Positions 59,557-64,000 of a DNA stretch of 64,000 nt are shown here, piece after piece (position 1 is the first letter of the stretch; the number at the start of each line of letters is the position of its first letter). A program made the position numbers and the translations under genes. The stretch is from Jiangella gansuensis DSM 44835. Lineage in GTDB: Bacteria > Actinomycetota > Actinomycetes > Jiangellales > Jiangellaceae. The DNA is taken from the NCBI RefSeq assembly GCF_000515395.1, contig NZ_KI911782.1:5176070-5240069 (forward strand), read 5' to 3'. The notes under the pieces are model-generated. The model was not told where the DNA came from. It made no database searches and saw only the letters and a list, made by a program, of their open reading frames with translations.

Positions 59557-59999
59557 TGCCCGGCTCCGGTCAGCGCCGCCAGTTGCCGCCGGGTCACCGC
59601 GGGGTCGTCCAGCTCAGCGGTGTCGATGAGCGCGCACATGACGTCCGTGGCCTCCAACACCGTGCGGTCGCCGACCACGACCGTGCCGGACACCACGGCC
59701 ATCTCGTCCGATGCGGACTCCACCGTGGCGGTCACGTCCAGGACGTCGCCGGGACGTACCGGGCCGGTGAATCGCACGTCGGCGACCGACAGCAGGGCAG
59801 CACGCCGGGCAACGTCGGTGTCGAGCATCACCAGCCAGGCGCCGGCCTGGCACAGGACCTCGAGGACCAGCGGCGGCGGCATCACCGGGCCGTCCGGCGT
59901 CTGGCGCCAGTACGGCTCGGAGCGTGAGGTGAGCTTCCTGGCCCGGATCTCCCGGCCGGGCTCGTAGCCGACGATCCGGTCGGTCAGCTGGAAGAGCAC
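59553..59999 (-). CDS. Hotdog-fold protein with degenerate dehydratase motif
   Basis: A 148-residue hotdog protein aligned with FabZ through SEPYWRQTPDGPVMPPPLVLEVLCQ (short form: SEPYW...PVMPPPLVLE). The FabZ catalytic His position is Thr/Pro-rich (about T34) and P-G-V is P-P-P, although the Glu (E47 in LVLE) is kept. It probably does not dehydrate like FabZ; it may isomerise double bonds or dimerise with the active dehydratase. GTG 59999 lies 15 bases inside the acpS 3' end, a 16-bp overlap. Confidence 0.8.
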   Translation of the reverse strand: MLFQLTDRIVGYEPGREIRARKLTSRSEPYWRQTPDGPVMPPPLVLEVLCQAGAWLVMLDTDVARRAALLSVADVRFTGPVRPGDVLDVTATVESASDEMAVVSGTVVVGDRTVLEATDVMCALIDTAELDDPAVTRRQLAALTGAGQ

Positions 60000-60406
60000 G
60001 CGGTTCCCTCCTCGTCCCGGTGGGTCGTGCCGGTCATGACGACAACGGCGTGGGCGACGGCGTAGTCACCGGTGTGCGACAGCGAGATCTCGACCGTGCG
60101 CGTCCCGCGCTGGCTGCACACCGCGGCCACCTCGCCGTACAGCCGCACCAGAGGGCGGCCCCACGGCTCGTTCACGATCTCGACGTCCAGCCAGCGCATC
60201 CGCGGCCCCAGCCCGGTGCCGATCGCCTTCAGCACGGCCTCCTTGGCGGCGAAGCGCGCCGAGAGCCGGCTGGCCGCGGTGCGCCGGTCGCGGCAGGCCC
60301 GCAGCTCTCCGTCGGTGAAGAGCCGGGCGCCCAGCATCGGCTGCTCCGCCAGCAACCGGCGCAGCCGCGGCACATGCACGAGGTCGACGCCGACACGGAC
60401 GTCCAT
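59984..60406 (-). CDS. acpS: Holo-[acyl carrier protein] synthase
   Basis: A 140-residue AcpS: VGVDLVHVPR (D8 metal site), FAAKEAVLKAIGTG (E, K active site) and SLSHTGDYAVAHAVV. It moves phosphopantetheine from CoA to the serine of ACP. A dedicated copy here means the pathway's ACP may not rely on the housekeeping enzyme. ATG 60406 lies one base after the ACP stop. Confidence 0.93.
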   Translation of the reverse strand: MDVRVGVDLVHVPRLRRLLAEQPMLGARLFTDGELRACRDRRTAASRLSARFAAKEAVLKAIGTGLGPRMRWLDVEIVNEPWGRPLVRLYGEVAAVCSQRGTRTVEISLSHTGDYAVAHAVVVMTGTTHRDEEGTACSSS

Positions 60407-60407
60407 C

Positions 60408-60818
60408 TCAGGCGGCTGCCGTCGCCGTCACCCGGGCGAGCACGAGGTCCACCAGGTTGTCGACGGTGAACAGGCCCATGACCCCTTCGGCCGGCAACTT
60501 CCCGCGCAGCGCCTCGACGTCGATCTGCGGCATCACCGTGGCGAGCTGGGCGAGGCCGATGTCGGAGACGACGCCCTCCGGCGTGCCGAAGTCGTCCTCG
60601 GAGATGCCGCCCTGTACGTGCTCGGCCAGGTCGGCGGCGGTGATCTTGACACCGAGCGACCGCTCCAGCCGGAACAGGATGTCCAGCAGGTCGATCGACT
60701 CCGCCTCGAGGTCGCCGAGCAGCGTCGCCTCGGCCACCACGTCCTCCTCCTCGACGCCCAGCGCGTCGACCAGTGCCGCCCGCACGGCCTCGAAGACCTC
60801 GTCCTTGACCAGCGTCAT
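60408..60818 (-). CDS. Acyl carrier protein with internal insertion
   Basis: A 136-residue ACP, much longer than the usual 80. The phosphopantetheine serine is S41 in LEAESIDLLDILF. The canonical last helix (FTVDNLVDLVLARV) lies at about 116-129, so roughly 50 residues (about 62-113, starting after KITAADL, rich in Gly/Asp/Pro) are inserted before it. The insert may contact the KS partners or lengthen chain protection. ATG 60818 has GGGAGGA; an in-frame ATG at 60839 has no ribosome site. First gene of the operon. Confidence 0.9.
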   Translation of the reverse strand: MTLVKDEVFEAVRAALVDALGVEEEDVVAEATLLGDLEAESIDLLDILFRLERSLGVKITAADLAEHVQGGISEDDFGTPEGVVSDIGLAQLATVMPQIDVEALRGKLPAEGVMGLFTVDNLVDLVLARVTATAAA

Positions 60819-60832
60819 GCTGTCCTCCCGAC

Positions 60833-60857
60833 TCGACATGTCGAATGTTCCGGAACA
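60833..60857. promoter_or_regulatory. Two abutting 12-bp palindromes before the ACP gene
   Basis: TCGACATGTCGA (60833-60844) and TGTTCCGGAACA (60846-60857) are each perfect palindromes, separated by one base. They lie 15-40 bp upstream of the ACP start, exactly where a regulator would control the whole biosynthetic operon. The bound protein is unknown; the TetR at the end of the operon is one candidate. Confidence 0.7.
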
Positions 60858-61158
60858 CACCGCATTGCGGCTTTTCACATGTCTCATGACCCTGGCCAGT
60901 CGGCCGGTCGTACACTCGAAGCGAGTGACCTCGATCACATGGGCCGCAGTACGCGCGAAATCGCAGGTCAACGACACAATGAGAACCGGCGAGCGCTTCA
61001 CAGCGCATTCACAGCAACGCCCGTGTAGCGTTCTGAACACGTAGGCAGGCACCGGGCACGGGCACACCTGGTCGCCGTCGCCAGTCCCGACATGCGCCCA
61101 TGTGTTCACGACCACGCCACCGGCCGCACGGTGGCTCACCGCGAGGAGGCGCCTCACC
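60858..61158. other. Promoter region between ACP operon and small ORF
   Basis: About 300 bp with no gene. It holds another perfect palindrome CACTCG-AAG-CGAGTG at 60913-60927 and an unusually AT-containing stretch around 60880-60990. The promoter of the leftward 16-gene operon must lie here or in the adjacent palindromes, but no -10/-35 pair stood out. Confidence 0.5.
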
Positions 61159-61290
61159 GTGGACGACGCCGCGAAGCACCCCGAGCACGACGATGCCGGC
61201 GACGACCTCATCGCCGAGCTGCAGCAGCTGATCGGGCAGCTACCGCCCCACGTCGTGGAGCGGGCCGCCGACGCTCGCCGGCCGGACTGA
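61159..61290 (+). CDS. Small acidic ORF, hypothetical
   Basis: A 43-residue ORF with GAGGAGG about nine bases before GTG 61159. The peptide is acidic at the start (HPEHDDAGDD), then a helix (LIAELQQLIGQLPPHVVERAA). It is convergent with the sigma factor gene. Codon use fits the genome but the length gives little evidence. Confidence 0.4.
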   Translation: MDDAAKHPEHDDAGDDLIAELQQLIGQLPPHVVERAADARRPD

Positions 61291-61307
61291 CCGCGGCCGG
61301 CTGCCGG

Positions 61308-61859
61308 TCAGCCCGCCTCGGCGAGCAGCGACCGCAGCTGGGCGATGCAGCGGTTACGGATCGGCCCGACCGAACCGGCCGAGACCCCGAGCGCCGTGGC
61401 GATCTCCTCGTAGCTGCGGTTCTGCGCCAGCAAGGCCAGCATGTGCTGCGAGCGTGGCGGAAGCGCCAGCATCGCCCGGGCGAGCTGGCCGGCACGCTCG
61501 TGGGACACCACACGGTCCTCGACCGACTCCGCGGTGTCGTCCGGCAGCCTGGTCAGGTCATCCGGGCTCCACGACTGCGCCCGGCGCTTGGCCGCCTGCA
61601 GGTGTCGCAGCGACTCCCGCCGGGCGATCATCGAGAGCCATTCGGTCAGCCGGCCGGGGTCGCGCAGGTCACTCAGGTTTCGCCACAACCGCACCCACGT
61701 GGCCTGGGCGACGTCCTCGCTGTCGGCCGCGCTCAGGCGATGTGCCCGGGCGATCGACCAGACCAGGGGCGCGTATCTGACGACCAGGGCCCGCCAGGCC
61801 TCGTCGTCGTCGTTCAGGCAGGCCGTCACCAAGTCGGTCGTGGTCGCGTAGCTGTGCAC
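61308..61859 (-). CDS. ECF-type RNA polymerase sigma factor
   Basis: A 183-residue sigma-70 family protein with region 2 (RYAPLVWSIARAHRLSAADSEDVAQATWVRLW; key D-x-x-Q motif DVAQ) and region 4 (LALLAQNRSYEEIATALGVSAGSVG). There is no anti-sigma gene immediately after it on this strand. GTG 61859 has a GGGGGGCG site. It lies just after the MMPL gene, same strand. Its target promoters are unknown. Confidence 0.88.
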   Translation of the reverse strand: MHSYATTTDLVTACLNDDDEAWRALVVRYAPLVWSIARAHRLSAADSEDVAQATWVRLWRNLSDLRDPGRLTEWLSMIARRESLRHLQAAKRRAQSWSPDDLTRLPDDTAESVEDRVVSHERAGQLARAMLALPPRSQHMLALLAQNRSYEEIATALGVSAGSVGPIRNRCIAQLRSLLAEAG

Positions 61860-61928
61860 GTGTCCGCCCCCCGAGTTGTCCGTGTGTCGCCGTCCGGCGG
61901 TTGCGGGACAGCACCGGCCCGCGTCGCC

Positions 61929-61947
61929 TGAGTCGGCGGCCGACTCA
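61929..61947 (-). terminator. Hairpin at the end of the MMPL gene
   Basis: TGAGTCGG (61929-61936) and CCGACTCA (61940-61947) form a perfect 8-bp stem with a 3-nt loop, overlapping the MMPL stop codon. It may limit read-through into the sigma factor gene. Confidence 0.6.
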
Positions 61948-64000
61948 CACCCGTGTGGTGTCCGCGACCTCACCGGCCGCCACCGTCACCGTGTCCGGGG
62001 GCTCCGCGGCGTCGTACTCCCGCAGGCCGTGCCGGTCCCACCACCGCCGCAGCGGTCCCGGCGCCCACCAGCACCGAGTGCCCAGTAGGCGCATGGTCGC
62101 CGGGACGAGCAGCGCACGGACGATGGTGGCGTCGACGATGATCGCGACCACCAGTCCGACACCCACCATCTTGATGAACGTCACCCCGGAGGTCGCGAAC
62201 GCGCCCACCACGATGACCAGCAACAACGCAGCAGCGGTGATGATCTTCGCCGTCTTCTGCACACCGGTGGCGATGGACTCCACGTGGTCGCCGGTGCGGT
62301 CCCACTGCTCCCGGATGCGGGAGACCAGGAACACCTCGTAGTCCATGGCGAGGCCGAACGCGATGGCGATCATAAGCACCGGCATGGTGGCGTCGACCAG
62401 GCCCGTCGGAGTGAACCCGAGCGGCCCGGAGAGATGCCCGTCCTGGAAGATCAAGACGATCGCGCCGAAGGACGCCGACAGCGACAGCAGGTTCATCGCG
62501 ATCGACTTCAACGGCAGCACCAGTGAGCCGAACGCGAGGAACAGCAGCACCACTGAGACCACGCCGACGAACAGGCCCATCCACGGCAGCCGCTCGCTGA
62601 CGCTGTCGAGCAGGTCGGCCAGGCCGGCCGGACCACCGGCGAACAACGCTTCGACGCCGTCCGGCGGCTGCACCGAGCGCAGCTCTGCCAGCAGGTCCAG
62701 CCCGTCGGCCGACTGCGGCGCGGGCGCGTACTGGATGCTCAGCGCCACGGTCTGGTCGGCGGCGCCGACTGGCGCGATGGTCTCGACGCCGGGCACCGCC
62801 GTGAGCGCCGACATGTAGTCGTCGAGGGCCGCACCACCCGCCGCGCTGTCGACGGGGTCGGGCAGGGTCACCGCGGCGGTGATGGCGTCGGCCGGGTTGG
62901 CCGGGAAGTCCGCCTCGAGGGCTTCTGCCACCTGGCGGGCTTCGGTGCCCTCCGGCAGCGCCCGGGCATCGGCCATGCCCCAGTCGACCCGCAGGAACGG
63001 CAGGCCGAGGGCGACGAGCACGCCGACGATGCCGATGGTGACGGCCACCGGCCTGCGCATCACCGCGTGGGCGATCCGGTACCAGCCGCGGCCGTCGCCG
63101 GCGCGCAGCCGCCGCGGCAGCGGGACCGGCCAGGCGTCGACCCGGCGGCCGATCAGGGCCAGCAGCGCGGGCAGCACGACGAGTGCTCCGACCAGCGCGA
63201 ACAGCACGGTCGCGACCCCGCCCATTCCCATCGAGCGCAGGAACGTCTGCGGGAAGAAGAGAAGGCTCAGCAGCGAGACCCCGAGGGTCAGCCCGGAGAA
63301 CGCGACGGTGCGGCCGGCGGTGCGCATGGTGCGCATCACGGCTTCGGCCGGCGTGGCGCTGGTGGGCAGTTCCTCACGGAAGCGGCTGACGATGAAGAGC
63401 GCGTAGTCGATGGCGAGACCAAGGCCCAGCATGGTCACCAGGTTGATCGCGAACACCGAGACGTCGGTGCCCATGGTCATCACGCGCAGCACGGCGAACG
63501 AGCCCATGATGCACAGGGCACCCACCGCCAGCGGCAGCAACGCGGCCACCACGCTGCGGAAGACGAGCACCATCAGGACCAGGAGAATCGGCATCGCCAT
63601 CAGCTCGGCGCGGGTGATGTCGCTCTGGATCTGGCCGTTGATCTCCTGGCCCATCGGCACCTGACCGCCCAGTTGCAGGCTCAGTCCCGGAACCTCCAGC
63701 AGCTCGGACACCGCGTCGTACGCGTCGGAACGCGCGCCGACGTCGTCGCCTTCCAGCTGGATCGCCACATAGGTGCCGGCCCGGTCGGCGGAGACGAAGG
63801 CGTCGGCGCCGGTGGAGTAGTACGAGCGAACCGCGACCACCTGGCCGGAGGCGTCGAGATCGTCGGCGACTCCTGTCATGGCCGCCTCGTACTCGGCGTC
63901 GTCCACCGTGAGATCGTCGCTGTGGTACAGCGCCACGACGTCGACGGCGGTGCGGCCGATGGCTTCCTCGACGATGTCCACGGCCCGCACCGATTCGCTG
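61945..64000 (-). CDS. MMPL/RND family transporter, 5' end beyond window
   Basis: A reading frame open to the right edge; at least 685 residues are visible. It has two RND halves: a porter domain, then a sextuplet of helices with GLGLAIDYALFIVSRFREE, and a second with AFGLAMDYEVFLVSRIREQW, the proton-relay motif of MMPL proteins. These export lipids, polyketides or glycolipids. The first helix lies outside the window. Aryl polyene clusters of Gram-negatives often carry an MMPL-type exporter; whether this gene serves the nearby operon is unproven, since an ECF sigma gene and a tiny ORF lie between. Confidence 0.9.
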   Translation of the reverse strand, partial: SESVRAVDIVEEAIGRTAVDVVALYHSDDLTVDDAEYEAAMTGVADDLDASGQVVAVRSYYSTGADAFVSADRAGTYVAIQLEGDDVGARSDAYDAVSELLEVPGLSLQLGGQVPMGQEINGQIQSDITRAELMAMPILLVLMVLVFRSVVAALLPLAVGALCIMGSFAVLRVMTMGTDVSVFAINLVTMLGLGLAIDYALFIVSRFREELPTSATPAEAVMRTMRTAGRTVAFSGLTLGVSLLSLLFFPQTFLRSMGMGGVATVLFALVGALVVLPALLALIGRRVDAWPVPLPRRLRAGDGRGWYRIAHAVMRRPVAVTIGIVGVLVALGLPFLRVDWGMADARALPEGTEARQVAEALEADFPANPADAITAAVTLPDPVDSAAGGAALDDYMSALTAVPGVETIAPVGAADQTVALSIQYAPAPQSADGLDLLAELRSVQPPDGVEALFAGGPAGLADLLDSVSERLPWMGLFVGVVSVVLLFLAFGSLVLPLKSIAMNLLSLSASFGAIVLIFQDGHLSGPLGFTPTGLVDATMPVLMIAIAFGLAMDYEVFLVSRIREQWDRTGDHVESIATGVQKTAKIITAAALLLVIVVGAFATSGVTFIKMVGVGLVVAIIVDATIVRALLVPATMRLLGTRCWWAPGPLRRWWDRHGLREYDAAEPPDTVTVAAGEVADTTRV

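Noticed and set aside
44658-60818. Aromatic type II polyketide cluster
   Set aside because: KS, CLF-like and ACP genes are present, but there is no aromatase, cyclase or aromatic-type oxygenase, and a dehydratase is present, so reduced polyene chemistry fits better.
44658-60818. Housekeeping fatty acid synthase operon
   Set aside because: There is no enoyl-ACP reductase, two of four KS-type units lack catalytic residues, and an exporter and carotenoid-type enzyme are included.

Overview
The window is very GC-rich DNA from an actinomycete-like bacterium (Actinomycetota). The evidence is the codon bias, frequent GTG starts, a HAIR-type operator in front of clpB, DasR-like operators in a GlcNAc-type PTS locus, a WhiJ/AbaA-like XRE-DUF397 pair, DUF3817, DUF4333 and DUF4262 proteins, and a very large biosynthetic operon of overlapping genes. 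I cannot name the genus. No rRNA, tRNA, CRISPR array, phage region or complete insertion sequence was seen.

Layout. 1-7.7 kb: a clipped zinc-ribbon gene, a secreted phosphodiesterase, a Drr-like drug resistance operon (ATPase, permease, UvrA-like protein) with a divergent TetR regulator and its operator, and a secreted phospholipase D-like protein. 7.7-14 kb: a sugar ABC uptake operon with an aldolase of the N-acetylneuraminate lyase type and a GH36 alpha-galactosidase. 14-23 kb: a sugar phosphotransferase regulon with enzyme I and separate IIC, IIB and IIA genes, two GntR/HutC regulators, a SIS-domain sugar-phosphate enzyme and a HAD phosphatase; a small terminal-inverted-repeat element lies beside ptsI. 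23-44 kb: mostly housekeeping and accessory genes: a double ABC exporter, a disulfide reductase-like flavoprotein, a SpoU methyltransferase, pyrE, an SDR, a beta-lactamase-fold hydrolase, the XRE-DUF397 module with two tiny partner genes, a siderophore-interacting protein, clpB, two lipoproteins, a TetR and small membrane proteins.

44.0-60.8 kb is the most interesting part: one leftward operon of 16 genes, most overlapping by 4 bp. In order of transcription: acyl carrier protein, acpS, an atypical hotdog protein, an intact ketosynthase (KS), a hotdog dehydratase, a KS-like protein with Cys replaced by Asp, a single-chain fusion of an intact KS with an inactive chain-length-factor-like KS, a ketoreductase, a FabH-like protein lacking its catalytic triad, a carotenoid desaturase/isomerase-like flavoprotein, an AccD-AccA fusion, AccB, AccC, malonyl transacylase, an MFS exporter and a TetR regulator. 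It has KR and DH but no enoyl reductase, cyclase, aromatase or thioesterase, so I infer a highly reducing type II polyketide pathway that builds and exports a polyene acyl product. The operon starts at a promoter region with two abutting perfect 12-bp palindromes. Beyond it lie a tiny ORF, an ECF-type sigma factor and the 3' part of an MMPL/RND transporter cut by the window edge.

Four copies of a roughly 80-100 bp palindromic repeat sit at gene 3' ends (near 14.1, 24.6, 37.8 and 41.0 kb). One supplies the last codons of a TetR gene.
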